A stretch of DNA of 9,714 nt, taken from contig DAHVVW010000045.1 in NCBI GenBank assembly GCA_027357125.1, forward strand, positions 1 through 9,714, given 5' to 3'. Position 1 is the stretch's first letter. Each line of letters begins with the position of its first letter. The notes under the pieces were generated by a model. The model was not told where the DNA came from and searched no databases. It worked only from the letters and a program-made list of their open reading frames with translations. This DNA is from Clostridiales bacterium. Its GTDB lineage: Bacteria; Bacillota; Desulfitobacteriia; Desulfitobacteriales; Desulfitobacteriaceae. Positions 1 to 7,076 of the stretch are shown here, piece after piece. Position numbers and translations under genes: made by a program.

Positions 1-307
1 TATTGGCCTGAGCCCCGGAATGGGGCTGAACATTGGCATGCTCGGCACCAAAGAGTTCCTTAATTCTGTTCCTGGCTAAGTCCTCCACCACATCCACATA
101 TTCGCAGCCACCGTAGTAACGTTTGCCAGGGTATCCTTCCGCATACTTATTGGTAAGTACGGAACCCTGAGCTGCCATCACCGCTCTGCTGACAAAGTTT
201 TCCGAAGCAATAAGCTCAATTTTGTTCCTCTGGCGGTTTTCTTCCTGCGCAATCGCTTGGGCAACTTCAGGATCTTGCTCCTGTACCCACTTCCTTATGT
301 AATCCAT
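1..307 (-). CDS. glyA: Serine hydroxymethyltransferase, N-terminal part (runs off the window)
   Basis: This PLP enzyme of the cytosol converts serine and tetrahydrofolate to glycine and methylene-tetrahydrofolate, the main source of one-carbon units. The first 102 codons are visible and the gene continues beyond position 1. The translation carries the GlyA N-terminal signatures: [12 protein letters not shown] at residues 27-38, [17 protein letters not shown] at about 47-63, and [10 protein letters not shown] at the window edge. The ATG at 307 is chosen because AGGAG lies 8 bases upstream (316-320) and the protein start agrees with family length. An in-frame ATG at 325 would add six residues but has a weaker ribosome site. 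The gene lies 85 bases after rpiB and was probably read from the same transcript. In B. subtilis a DUF436 gene (ywlG) separates rpiB and glyA; it is absent here. Confidence 0.96.
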   Translation of the reverse strand, partial: MDYIRKWVQEQDPEVAQAIAQEENRQRNKIELIASENFVSRAVMAAQGSVLTNKYAEGYPGKRYYGGCEYVDVVEDLARNRIKELFGAEHANVQPHSGAQAN

Positions 308-377
308 TGATTTCGCTCCTATCATTTTTTTCTCTCTGCCCATTCTCAGCGGGCGCCATATAGAGTTCCTCCGGCAT
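267..377 (-). CDS. Possible 36-residue leader ORF overlapping the start of glyA
   Basis: An ATG at 377 is preceded by a very strong purine-rich ribosome site (GGAGGAGGGGG, about 383-394) that overlaps the rpiB stop codon. The ORF runs 36 codons and stops with TGA at 267-269, 38 bases inside glyA and in a different frame. The product would be short, hydrophilic and charged ([13 protein letters not shown] and onward), with no membrane segment or known domain. I recognise no homologue. It could be a leader peptide that couples translation to glyA, a decayed remnant of an intervening gene, or chance. The evidence is only the ribosome site and ORF, so confidence is low. Confidence 0.2.
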   Translation of the reverse strand: MPEELYMAPAENGQREKNDRSEINGLHKEVGTGARS

Positions 378-392
378 ACGAACCCCCTCCTC

Positions 393-842
393 CTAGATAA
401 CTTCTCCCCGTTCAACCGCTGTAATTAGGTCTACCCGATGTGCATGGCGTCCCCCTGCAAATTCAGTCTTCAGGAAAATGTCTACGATGTCCAGAGCCAG
501 CCCTACCCCAGTCACTCTCCCGCCCAGGGCAAGGACATTGGCATTATTATGTTCGCGTGCCATTCTGGCCGAATAGGTTTCGGTACAGACAGCAGCCCTG
601 ATCCCAGGGACCTTGTTGGCCGCCATCGAAATTCCCAGGCCTGTCCCGCAGACGATTATCCCTAAATTCGCTTTCCCACTGCGGATTGCGTCTCCCACAG
701 CAAACCCATAGCGCGGATAATCCACTGATTCAGTCGAATGTGTGCCCAGGTCCAGAACTTCAATTCCCTGTCCCTGCACATAAGTCTTAATCTCCTCTTT
801 TAATTCATAACCCCCGTGATCTGCTCCTAAGGCAACTTTCAA
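393..842 (-). CDS. rpiB: Ribose-5-phosphate isomerase B (RpiB/LacAB family)
   Basis: This cytosolic enzyme interconverts ribose 5-phosphate and ribulose 5-phosphate in the non-oxidative pentose phosphate pathway. The 149-residue length is typical. The N-terminal ADHGG (residues 7-11) holds the substrate-binding Asp8 and His9. CGTGLG (65-70) holds Cys65, the base for proton transfer, and EHNNAN (97-102) holds His98, which assists ring opening. Arg132 and Arg136 near the C-terminus fit the phosphate-binding arginines of the family. The start codon is TTG at 842, supported by GGGAGGTG (850-857) seven bases upstream and by the usual MKVA N-terminus. It follows ywlE by 29 bases, as ywlE-ywlF do in B. 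subtilis. LacA/LacB galactose-6-phosphate isomerases are relatives, but the context favours RpiB. Confidence 0.95.
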   Translation of the reverse strand: MKVALGADHGGYELKEEIKTYVQGQGIEVLDLGTHSTESVDYPRYGFAVGDAIRSGKANLGIIVCGTGLGISMAANKVPGIRAAVCTETYSARMAREHNNANVLALGGRVTGVGLALDIVDIFLKTEFAGGRHAHRVDLITAVERGEVI

Positions 843-849
843 AGAGCTA

Positions 850-857
850 CACCTCCC
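850..857 (-). promoter_or_regulatory. Ribosome binding site that fixes the TTG start of rpiB
   Basis: The minus strand reads GGGAGGTG here, a near-perfect match to the 16S rRNA 3' end, seven bases before the TTG at 842. No ATG or GTG in frame gives a better N-terminus, so this site decides the start. Confidence 0.75.
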
Positions 858-871
858 AAACGCTATTTAGT

Positions 872-1327
872 TTAAGGCTTGTCCCCATCGCTGAGCTTAT
901 CAAGTCCATGGCGCATATCAAAGAGCAATTCCTCAATCTCAGCTGCACAAATTCGGTATTCCTCAAGAGAACGCCCCCAAGGGTCCTGCACATCTCTTGG
1001 GCGTTCGCTCCACTCCCCCAGACGCACAATCTTACGTCTATATTCCGGGAACAGAGCTTTGAGCCTCAGCTCATGGGCTTTAGTCATAGGAATTACCCAA
1101 TCAGCCCCGGCTATCAGCTCCCTGCTCACTCTGCTTGAGCAGTGCCCGGTCAAATCAAGCCCCCGTTCCCGCAGAACTGCAACAGCCTCTGAACTGGCCG
1201 CCGAGTCCTCCCAGGCGTCTGTGCCTGCCGAGCTAATTTCCGTGTGCCCACCAAAAATCTGCTTGGCCAAAGCCGCAGCCATGGGGCTACGGCAGGTGTT
1301 GCCCGTGCAGACAAAAAGGAGTTTCAT
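872..1327 (-). CDS. ywlE: Low-molecular-weight phosphatase, probable protein-arginine phosphatase
   Basis: This is a member of the low-molecular-weight protein tyrosine phosphatase fold. The P-loop C-T-G-N-T-C-R-S begins at Cys7, the nucleophile, and Arg13 binds phosphate. The general-acid aspartate is in DVQDPWG near residue 115. With the ATG at 1327 the protein is 151 residues, and Cys7, Thr11 and Arg13 carry the same numbers as in B. subtilis YwlE. YwlE removes phosphate from arginines marked by the kinase McsB for ClpCP degradation; in that enzyme Thr11 selects phosphoarginine where tyrosine phosphatases have Ile or Val. That specificity is inferred here. A GTG at 1336 would add three residues, but GAGGTG (1334-1339) sits six bases before the ATG and overlaps the GTG, so the ATG is preferred. 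It lies between mntP and rpiB as in B. subtilis. Confidence 0.93.
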   Translation of the reverse strand: MKLLFVCTGNTCRSPMAAALAKQIFGGHTEISSAGTDAWEDSAASSEAVAVLRERGLDLTGHCSSRVSRELIAGADWVIPMTKAHELRLKALFPEYRRKIVRLGEWSERPRDVQDPWGRSLEEYRICAAEIEELLFDMRHGLDKLSDGDKP

Positions 1328-1366
1328 CCCTGACACCTCACCCTGATAAACTTTAATTTATACGTC

Positions 1367-1951
1367 CTAAAAAAACAGCTGTACTCCTATGAGAAGCAGG
1401 GCTAAACCACCTAAAAGTTCGGCTCTTTCCCCGGCCCGCTTGCCCAGAAAGCGGCCTAAGATAAGCCCGGTTCCGGTCATTAGTCCGGCCACTGTTCCCA
1501 TAATCAAAACGGTCCCGCCGATGGCACTGCCGAGAGTCCCGAGAGAAAAGCCGACGCTAAGCGCATCAAGGCTCACGCTGAACACCAGAGCATAGATCCC
1601 ATATCCACTAAGGGATACCCCCGACGGCATACCTCTTGGCTGCAAAAGTCTGCGCGCTTCCCCAAAGGGCAGGCTTTCCTTTGCTGGCCTATAAACATTA
1701 TAGACCATCTTCCCGCCTAAGCCTAACAGGACTAGCGCCCCCAGAGTTTGGGCCAGCCTGCCCAGAAACAGCCCCAAGGTTTGCCCCGCCAAGAGCCCAG
1801 CCAATGGCATCAAGACATGAAAGAACGCAACCAGGAAAGACAAGCGTAGTATAAGGCGTTTGGGTATACCCACTAACCCAATGGCTATAGCCAGAGAAAA
1901 AGCATCTGCACCCAGAGCAACCGAAACTGCCAAAACCCAAGCAAGGTTCAA
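1367..1951 (-). CDS. mntP: Manganese efflux pump MntP (DUF204/YebN family)
   Basis: This is a small integral membrane exporter of Mn(II). The protein is almost entirely hydrophobic, with about six membrane segments arranged as two three-helix repeats and a short polar loop (residues about 88-115) between them. Each half carries the family's acidic motif: GADAFSLA near residue 16 and SLDALSVG near residue 129, the two aspartates thought to bind the metal. The longest frame opens with GTG at 1960, but its only purine stretch abuts that codon. The TTG at 1951 has the GGGGGG run eight bases upstream and places the first motif at Asp16, as in E. coli MntP, so I prefer it (194 residues). It begins about 70 bases after the sua5 stop, as ywlD follows ywlC in B. 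subtilis. No yybP-ykoY manganese riboswitch is visible in the short gap. Confidence 0.9.
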   Translation of the reverse strand: MNLAWVLAVSVALGADAFSLAIAIGLVGIPKRLILRLSFLVAFFHVLMPLAGLLAGQTLGLFLGRLAQTLGALVLLGLGGKMVYNVYRPAKESLPFGEARRLLQPRGMPSGVSLSGYGIYALVFSVSLDALSVGFSLGTLGSAIGGTVLIMGTVAGLMTGTGLILGRFLGKRAGERAELLGGLALLLIGVQLFF

Positions 1952-2020
1952 TGCGCGCACCCCCCTGTATTTTATATGCCCGCAGGTGCGTGTTCGATGC
2001 CCAGCCCCAATCCTTTAGGG

Positions 2021-3067
2021 TCACACGTATAATGTCTTATGGCCTGAAGCTTTTTCCAGCCTGTTCATAATAGCTAGCCCCAAACCCCCTTCCTCAAACC
2101 CCTCGGCCAAGACCAATTCAATCCCCCGTTGATCACAGAGCCTAAGCCCGGCAAACAGGCTGGCAGCGACCTCGCGCGGCCGGGCCTGCGAACCCAGGAC
2201 ATAAAGGAGGTCAGGTTGTTCTGTTTGTATATGGGGTGCACTTTCCAAGGTACACAGAATTCCTATTTTCTTATGTTGATAATGCCCTTTTTTAATCTCT
2301 TGGCTAATGCGGTCAAGCACTTTTTCCCGCGCCCCGACCACGACGTACATTTCTCCGCGCGGCGCATAATGCCTGTACTTTAATCCCGGAGAACGGGGAA
2401 CGGAACTCGCGCTCGGATGGTCAAGCTCCACCGGCCCCAGCACTTTTTCTAGCTCCTCCCTGGCGAGTCCGCCTGGGCGCAAAATAACCGGGACTTCCCC
2501 GCTCACATCTAAAACAGTGGATTCCAAGCCCACTTCACAGCTCCCTGCGTCCAAGATTAGCGGAATACGACCGCGCATATCCTCCCACACGTGCGACCCA
2601 GTGGTAGGGCTGGGCCTGCCGGACAAATTAGCGCTGGGGGCGGCCAGAGGGAGTCCGCTTTCCTCGATCAAAGCCAGAGCCACAGGGTGATCCGGCATGC
2701 GGATAGCCACGGTATCCAGCCCGGCTGTAACCCTGTCCGGCACGAAGTCGTTTTTGGGCAGGATAAGCGTAAGCGGCCCCGGCCACAAAGTTCTGGCACA
2801 GATTTCGGCCGCTTCCGTCCAGCGTGCAACTAGCTTGTCTGCCATCATCCGGCTGTTGACATGCACAATGAGCGGATTGTCCTGGGGTCTGCCTTTCACT
2901 TCAAAAATACGGGCACACGCCTCTGCATTGAGAGCATTAGCCCCTAGACCATAAACTGTTTCCGTGGGGAACGCTACAATTTCCCCGGAGCGCAGGAGCG
3001 CCGCCGCTTCTTTCAAAGCCTCCGGGTCTGGATCTTCCATGTTTATGTATGCCCGTTTTGTTTCCAT
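2021..3067 (-). CDS. ywlC: L-threonylcarbamoyladenylate synthase (Sua5/YwlC type)
   Basis: This enzyme makes threonylcarbamoyl-AMP from threonine, bicarbonate and ATP, the first step of the t6A modification at A37 of ANN-decoding tRNAs. At 348 residues it is the long Sua5 form. The YrdC domain (about 10-200) shows PTETVYGLG (34-42), KGRP (58-61), PSANLSG (144-150), ESTV (182-185) and RPG (197-199), which line the nucleotide and threonylcarbamoyl pocket. The linker SPGLKYRHYAP (226-236) leads to the C-terminal Sua5 domain (about 237-348). The ATG at 3067 lies inside prmC, giving a 25-base overlap, and has AGGAG (3073-3077) at good spacing, so translation is probably coupled to prmC. An internal ATG at codon 10 has no good ribosome site. 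In B. subtilis spoIIR and ywlB lie between prmC and ywlC; neither is here. Confidence 0.96.
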   Translation of the reverse strand: METKRAYINMEDPDPEALKEAAALLRSGEIVAFPTETVYGLGANALNAEACARIFEVKGRPQDNPLIVHVNSRMMADKLVARWTEAAEICARTLWPGPLTLILPKNDFVPDRVTAGLDTVAIRMPDHPVALALIEESGLPLAAPSANLSGRPSPTTGSHVWEDMRGRIPLILDAGSCEVGLESTVLDVSGEVPVILRPGGLAREELEKVLGPVELDHPSASSVPRSPGLKYRHYAPRGEMYVVVGAREKVLDRISQEIKKGHYQHKKIGILCTLESAPHIQTEQPDLLYVLGSQARPREVAASLFAGLRLCDQRGIELVLAEGFEEGGLGLAIMNRLEKASGHKTLYV

Positions 3068-3942
3068 GCTTGCTCCTCTGCTAACACTGCCCGGTCACGC
3101 CCGGCCAGATCCTGATATACTTCCGTCGCAAAACCGTGCTTACGCAAAATGTCCGTGACGGCTGCAGCCTGGTCCCACCCTATTTCCATAATCATTTTCC
3201 CATCTTGGGCCAACAACTCTGCTCCCTCCCGCGCGAGGCGGCGATAAAAATCAAGACCGTCCTCCCCTCCCAGGAAGGCGAGCACGGGTTCAGCTAAAAT
3301 CTCCGCTTCACACGCGGCATAAGCTTCAGGAGAAAGATAAGGGGGATTCGTTACGATCCAGTCCCATTTTTCCCCTGCCGCCGGCTCAAGGAAATCTCCT
3401 TCACGCCACTCCACCATAAGACCGAGACGTTCGGCGTTAAAACGAGCCACGTCCAGCGCTTGGGCGGAGATGTCAACCCCCACCACTTGGGCTTGGGGCA
3501 AAAAATGCGCCAAGGAGAGAGCCAAAGCTCCACTTCCGGTTGCAACATCAATAATCTTAAGCGTCCGGGAGAACTCCTCTTCAGCAGCCAGCCCTCGCTC
3601 CTCAACCAGCCCTTTTTTAACTTGTTCAATAAGCTTTTCAACTAAAATCTCACTGTCCGCCCGAGGAATGAGCACCCGTTGATCAACATAGAACTCCAAC
3701 CCCATGAACTCCTGGCGTCTTAACAGGTACTGAAGCGGCACACGCGCGGCGCGCCGCCTGATCAGTTCCCGGTACTCTGCCACCTGCACAGGCTCAAGCT
3801 CAGTTTCCCGCTCCACATACAGGCCTTCGCGCCTCCAGCCTAAAACAAACCCTAGCAAGAGATCTGCATCAAGACGGGCATTGTCCACCCGGGCATCCTT
3901 GAGCCTGCTTTCTCCCCAGCGGACCAGCTCCAACGTTTTCAT
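3043..3942 (-). CDS. prmC: Peptide chain release factor N5-glutamine methyltransferase
   Basis: PrmC uses S-adenosylmethionine to methylate the glutamine of the GGQ motif in release factors 1 and 2, which improves peptide release. The 299-residue protein has a helical N-terminal release-factor-binding domain (about 1-75) and a Rossmann methyltransferase domain. SAM-binding motif I is [16 protein letters not shown] (130-145), where the family more often has DLGTGSG. VGVDIS (154-159) follows, and the catalytic NPPY lies at 199-202, binding the substrate glutamine. The segment [13 protein letters not shown] (90-102) is typical of PrmC. The ATG overlaps the prfA stop by an ATGA junction (3939-3942), so enzyme and substrate are probably made from coupled translation. 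The 3' end overlaps sua5. I see no truncation. Confidence 0.96.
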   Translation of the reverse strand: MKTLELVRWGESRLKDARVDNARLDADLLLGFVLGWRREGLYVERETELEPVQVAEYRELIRRRAARVPLQYLLRRQEFMGLEFYVDQRVLIPRADSEILVEKLIEQVKKGLVEERGLAAEEEFSRTLKIIDVATGSGALALSLAHFLPQAQVVGVDISAQALDVARFNAERLGLMVEWREGDFLEPAAGEKWDWIVTNPPYLSPEAYAACEAEILAEPVLAFLGGEDGLDFYRRLAREGAELLAQDGKMIMEIGWDQAAAVTDILRKHGFATEVYQDLAGRDRAVLAEEQAWKQNGHT

Positions 3943-5009
3943 CCAACTTCAGCCTTCATGCGCTCAGCTTGATCAAACGTGATCAGGGCGTCAATGATTT
4001 CATCAAGGTCTCCCAGCAAAATGGTCTCAAGCCTGTGCAAAGTTAAGCCGATGCGGTGGTCTGAGACCCGTCCCTGCGGAAAATTATACGTGCGGATGCG
4101 CTCACTGCGATCCCCTGTCCCTACTTGACTTTTCCGTTCCGAAGCGAGTTCCCCCATTTTTTCCTCTTGCACCTTTTCCAAAAGGCGCGCGCGCAGGACC
4201 CGCATCGCCTTATCCTTGTTCTTATGCTGGGACTTCTCATCCTGACAGGATACTACAATCCCGGTAGGCAGGTGCGTAACCCGGACCGCAGATTGCGTCG
4301 TGTTTACAGACTGCCCTCCAGGCCCGCTTGAACAAAAGATATCTATGCGCACATCATTGGGATTGATGTCTACTTCAACCTCGTCCGCCTCCGGCAGCAC
4401 AGCCACTGTGGCCGTGGACGTATGAATCCTGCCCCCGGATTCCGTGACCGGAATCCGTTGCACACGGTGAACACCGCTTTCAAATTTCAGCTTACTGTAG
4501 GCTCCTTGCCCTGCCACTAAAACGATGATCTCCTTGAAACCGCCGATATCAGTGTAACTGGCACTTAAAAGTTCAGTTTTCCAACCTTGTCGTTCAGCGT
4601 AACGAGTATACATCTTGAAGAGATCTCCGGCGAACAGGGCGGCTTCCTCTCCGCCGGCTCCGGCCCTGATCTCGATGATGACATTCTTATCATCGTTAGG
4701 ATCCCTGGGCAGCAGGAGGACTTTCAGACGCTGTTCCAATTCCTCAGCCCGTGCGGTCAATTCTTCAAGCTCAAGTTCGGCGAGTTCGCGAAATTCCGGA
4801 TCAGGCTTATCTCGAAGCAGGGCTTCAGTGTCTTCCTTCTGTCTCACAACCTCTTTATACTCGCGATAATTATCGACAATTTCCGTAAAACCAGCCTGCG
4901 CTTTGGCATATCTTTGCCACTCGCTTTGATCGGCCAAAATCTCCGGGCTGCTCAGCAGATTACTCAGTTCATCATATCTTTTCTCGATTTCCATAAGTCT
5001 GTCTAACAT
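3939..5009 (-). CDS. prfA: Peptide chain release factor 1
   Basis: RF1 recognises UAA and UAG in the ribosomal A site and triggers hydrolysis of peptidyl-tRNA. The 356-residue length is standard. The tripeptide anticodon is PVT (187-189) within [11 protein letters not shown], which marks RF1; RF2 would have SPF. The catalytic GGQ is at 231-233 in [17 protein letters not shown], and Gln233 is the expected PrmC methylation site. An N-terminal helical region (1-100) matches the RF1 coiled domain. There is no in-frame stop or frameshift, unlike many prfB genes. The ATG at 5009 is preceded by GAGGTG about ten bases upstream. The gene follows the DUF1385 gene by 22 bases and shares an ATGA overlap with prmC. 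Confidence 0.98.
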   Translation of the reverse strand: MLDRLMEIEKRYDELSNLLSSPEILADQSEWQRYAKAQAGFTEIVDNYREYKEVVRQKEDTEALLRDKPDPEFRELAELELEELTARAEELEQRLKVLLLPRDPNDDKNVIIEIRAGAGGEEAALFAGDLFKMYTRYAERQGWKTELLSASYTDIGGFKEIIVLVAGQGAYSKLKFESGVHRVQRIPVTESGGRIHTSTATVAVLPEADEVEVDINPNDVRIDIFCSSGPGGQSVNTTQSAVRVTHLPTGIVVSCQDEKSQHKNKDKAMRVLRARLLEKVQEEKMGELASERKSQVGTGDRSERIRTYNFPQGRVSDHRIGLTLHRLETILLGDLDEIIDALITFDQAERMKAEVG

Positions 5010-5031
5010 TTTCTAATAACACCTCGAATCT

Positions 5032-5910
5032 TTACGTCAACTCCTGGCCGGATTCCAGCACCTTGCCCAGTGCTGTTAAAGCGACTTCAATCTGGCTGTC
5101 ATCCGGCTCTTTCGTGGTCAGCCGCTGCAGCATGAGGCCAGGGACAATAAGCCAGCGCAGCCAAGGCACTTCCAAATGGCGGGCAGTAAACTTGAGCAAT
5201 TCATACGCGATGCCGGCAACTAAAGGCATAAGCAAGATACGGGAAAGGAACCGCCACCATAAAGGATGAAGGCCCAAAAAGGCGAACACAAAAATGCTGA
5301 CGACAACCACAAGGAGCAGAAAACTAGTGCCGCAGCGGGGATGAAGGGTCGAAAACTTGCGCGCATTCTCGACGTTCAATTCCTCTCCGGCCTCATACGT
5401 GTAGATTGCCTTGTGCTCAGCCCCATGATACTGAAAAACTCGCTGGATATCGGATAAACGCGAAATAGCTATAATATAGATAAAAAAAACAACAAGCCGG
5501 ATAAAACCCTCCAGCAAGTTCTGCCACACCACTCCCTGAACTTTCCCTTGCAGCAAGTGGGCAGCCCCTGTCGGCAGCCCCACAAACAATAACAACCCTA
5601 ACCCCAAAGCAATCGCTATCGTTAAGGCCATTTCCCCGAAACCAAGTTCTTCTCCCTCTTCTTCCCCCACAGCGCGGTTGGCGGAATAAGTGAGTGCCTT
5701 CGTTCCAACCACCAGGGATTCAAGCAAGGCTACAAATCCCCGTATAATAGGAAGTTTAAGCAGCGGGCGCGTAGCCCAGGCGCGGATTGGCTGTCGCGTA
5801 ACTTCAATCTCACCGTTCGGAAGCCTTAAGGCAATCGCACTTTCCCGCGGACCGCGCATCATTACACCTTCAATGACTGCCTGGCCCCCATATTGTACCG
5901 GTCTGCCCAA
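5032..5910 (-). CDS. DUF1385 (YqhQ-like) integral membrane protein
   Basis: This 292-residue protein belongs to the DUF1385 family, whose biochemical role I cannot state. The diagnostic N-terminus VQYGGQAVIEGVMMRGP lies at residues 5-21. Conserved polar motifs YHGAEHKAIY (161-170) and LHPRCGTSFL (189-198) flank hydrophobic segments. Likely membrane helices are at about 94-114, 135-151, 196-215 and 224-241. The His, Glu and Cys residues near the membrane suggest a metal or redox site, but that is speculation. The start is TTG at 5910: GGAG lies eight bases upstream, an in-frame stop lies just before, and the family N-terminus begins there. It follows the hairpin at 5938-5977, and 22 bases separate it from prfA. 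DUF1385 next to rpmE and prfA is a recurrent Firmicute arrangement. Confidence 0.9.
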   Translation of the reverse strand: MGRPVQYGGQAVIEGVMMRGPRESAIALRLPNGEIEVTRQPIRAWATRPLLKLPIIRGFVALLESLVVGTKALTYSANRAVGEEEGEELGFGEMALTIAIALGLGLLLFVGLPTGAAHLLQGKVQGVVWQNLLEGFIRLVVFFIYIIAISRLSDIQRVFQYHGAEHKAIYTYEAGEELNVENARKFSTLHPRCGTSFLLLVVVVSIFVFAFLGLHPLWWRFLSRILLMPLVAGIAYELLKFTARHLEVPWLRWLIVPGLMLQRLTTKEPDDSQIEVALTALGKVLESGQELT

Positions 5911-5937
5911 TCCACTCGCTCCTTTATCAGCTCATAG

Positions 5938-5977
5938 TTAAGAAAAAAGCAGATCTGGCGCTCTGCTTTTTTCTTAA
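5938..5977 (-). terminator. Strong, symmetrical intrinsic terminator after rpmE
   Basis: Perfect 16-bp inverted arms (5938-5953 and 5962-5977) enclose an 8-base loop (5954-5961). Read on the minus strand, a GCAGA/TCTGC stem core is followed by TTTTTTCTT, the form of a rho-independent terminator 20 bases after the rpmE stop. The A-tract on the other arm makes the element work equally in the plus direction. It also stands just 27 bases before the DUF1385 start. Confidence 0.85.
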
Positions 5978-5997
5978 GCAACGACCGCAGGCCGTTG

Positions 5998-6198
5998 TTA
6001 TTGCATTCCGTATTTCTTTTTGAACCGGTCAACTCGACCGCCGGCATCAACAAAACGTTGGACACCTGTATAGAAAGGATGGCATTTAGAACAAATTTCC
6101 ACCTTAATGTCTTTCCTGGTACTTCCTGTATGAATTACTTCTCCGCATGCACAAGTAATGGTGGTTTGCTCGTACTTCGGATGAGTGTTTTCCTTCAT
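5998..6198 (-). CDS. rpmE: 50S ribosomal protein L31, zinc-binding form
   Basis: L31 is a small protein of the large subunit that bridges to the 30S head. The 66-residue product begins [11 protein letters not shown] and shows the L31 pattern with four zinc-binding cysteines: Cys16 and Cys18 (CAC) and Cys36 and Cys39 (CSKC), followed by HPFYTG and VDRFKKKYG. This is the C+ form; the zinc-independent paralogue used under zinc starvation lacks these cysteines. The frame stays open to 6273, but the ATG at 6198 matches the family start, and the extension has no family similarity and crosses the predicted promoter. A GGGTGA site precedes the ATG. The gene has its own promoter (6234-6263) and terminator (5938-5977), so it probably forms a single-gene transcript. 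Confidence 0.97.
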   Translation of the reverse strand: MKENTHPKYEQTTITCACGEVIHTGSTRKDIKVEICSKCHPFYTGVQRFVDAGGRVDRFKKKYGMQ

Positions 6199-6233
6199 GT
6201 TTTTCACCCACTTTCTCCGGATCAACTTTAAAT

Positions 6234-6263
6234 ATTTTAGCACAGAGAATGGGGAAAGGTCAA
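6234..6263 (-). promoter_or_regulatory. Housekeeping-type promoter for rpmE
   Basis: On the minus strand TTGACC (6258-6263, -35) and TAAAAT (6234-6239, -10) are separated by 18 bases. The predicted transcript start near 6227 would give a leader of about 28 bases before the rpmE ATG at 6198. The -35 box lies 15 bases after the stop of the peptidase gene, so rpmE may also receive readthrough. No Zur-like palindrome was noticed. Confidence 0.65.
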
Positions 6264-6278
6264 GTGCCAGCAATTTCT

Positions 6279-6992
6279 TTAGTTGGACACTGCACTTGCA
6301 AGAAGTTGTTTTGGAAGTACTTTCAATGGGTCTATGGTTTGCCCGGACAGCCTCACTTCAAAGTGAAGGTGGGGACCGGTGGTTTTTCCGGTATTACCGG
6401 AAACTGCGATGCCTTCCCCTTTTTCCACCGAATCCCCGACCTTAACCTTAAGCTTGCTGTTGTGAGCATATAATGTTTGGACTCCGTTGCCGTGGTCAAC
6501 CAGAACTGTCAGTCCATAAATAGGGAAGCGTCCGGCTTTGCTTACGCGCCCCGGGCGGGCCGCCCTTACTGTTATTCCTGGCGGAACTGCGATATCGAGC
6601 CCGTGATGAAAATCCCCTTCGCGTTGTCCGTACGCAGATGACACCGGGCCTGACAAAGGCCAGACCCAACTGCTGGTAGAACCGCGCGAGACCTCCTGTT
6701 CAAGGTAATTTTCTTTAATAGTAAGATTCGTTCCTGGCCGGATCATTTTGACCCTAGGGTTTTCGCGCAAGATTTGCTCCGCTGTAGTGTGGTAGCGCTC
6801 AGCCAGAAGCGGGAGTTCCCTCGGCGAGTCAACTGTGACTATGGAAAAACTTACATCAGGGCCTGCTGAAGTTTGCGAATATCCCGGTTTGGCCAGTGAC
6901 AGCATCAACCCAAGCGCAATTAAGGCGAAAACCGGCATCAGTATGAAAGCGGCGCCTCTTTCCCATATGCGCCGCCTTCGCTCAGTATTCAT
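6279..6992 (-). CDS. Membrane-anchored LysM/M23 family cell-wall metallopeptidase
   Basis: The 237-residue protein starts with a very basic segment ([10 protein letters not shown]) and one hydrophobic helix at about 14-34, so it is an exported or signal-anchored protein facing the cell wall. Residues 50-92 resemble a LysM peptidoglycan-binding module ([16 protein letters not shown] and PGTNLTI). The M23/LytM domain follows (about 108-225). Its zinc ligands are His130 and Asp133 in HHGLDIA and His210 in GPHLHFE; His177 (YAH) and His208 complete the active site. All are present, so it is probably an active peptidoglycan endopeptidase rather than a degenerate LytM regulator. The ATG at 6992 has GAGGTGG about 12 bases upstream, rather far. 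It lies between glpX and rpmE, where B. subtilis has rho. The cleaved bond cannot be told from the sequence. Confidence 0.92.
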   Translation of the reverse strand: MNTERRRRIWERGAAFILMPVFALIALGLMLSLAKPGYSQTSAGPDVSFSIVTVDSPRELPLLAERYHTTAEQILRENPRVKMIRPGTNLTIKENYLEQEVSRGSTSSWVWPLSGPVSSAYGQREGDFHHGLDIAVPPGITVRAARPGRVSKAGRFPIYGLTVLVDHGNGVQTLYAHNSKLKVKVGDSVEKGEGIAVSGNTGKTTGPHLHFEVRLSGQTIDPLKVLPKQLLASAVSN

Positions 6993-7076
6993 AAAGAAGA
7001 AATACCACCTCAGATCATTAATTTAAGGAAGGCAATCTCCTGTATTCTCTCCGAGCCTACTTGAATCTATACACTC

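Noticed and set aside
879..1346. A 155-codon open frame on the plus strand opposite ywlE
   Set aside because: It is antisense to a clear phosphatase gene and has shadow-like composition without any motif.
1961..2020. A manganese riboswitch (yybP-ykoY) before mntP
   Set aside because: The gap is only about 60-70 bases and shows no paired stems of that riboswitch; mntP is more likely part of the upstream transcript.
1698..2024. A 108-codon minus-strand frame covering the sua5-mntP gap
   Set aside because: It overlaps mntP in another frame, is Gly- and Cys-rich without family features, and mntP is well supported by its paired aspartate motifs.
5862..6065. A 67-codon frame across the rpmE-DUF1385 gap
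   Set aside because: It runs through the terminator hairpin and overlaps both flanking genes out of frame, with no motif.
6199..6273. A 25-residue N-terminal extension of L31
   Set aside because: The frame is open to 6273, but the extension contains the likely promoter and does not fit L31 proteins, which begin at the Met at 6198.
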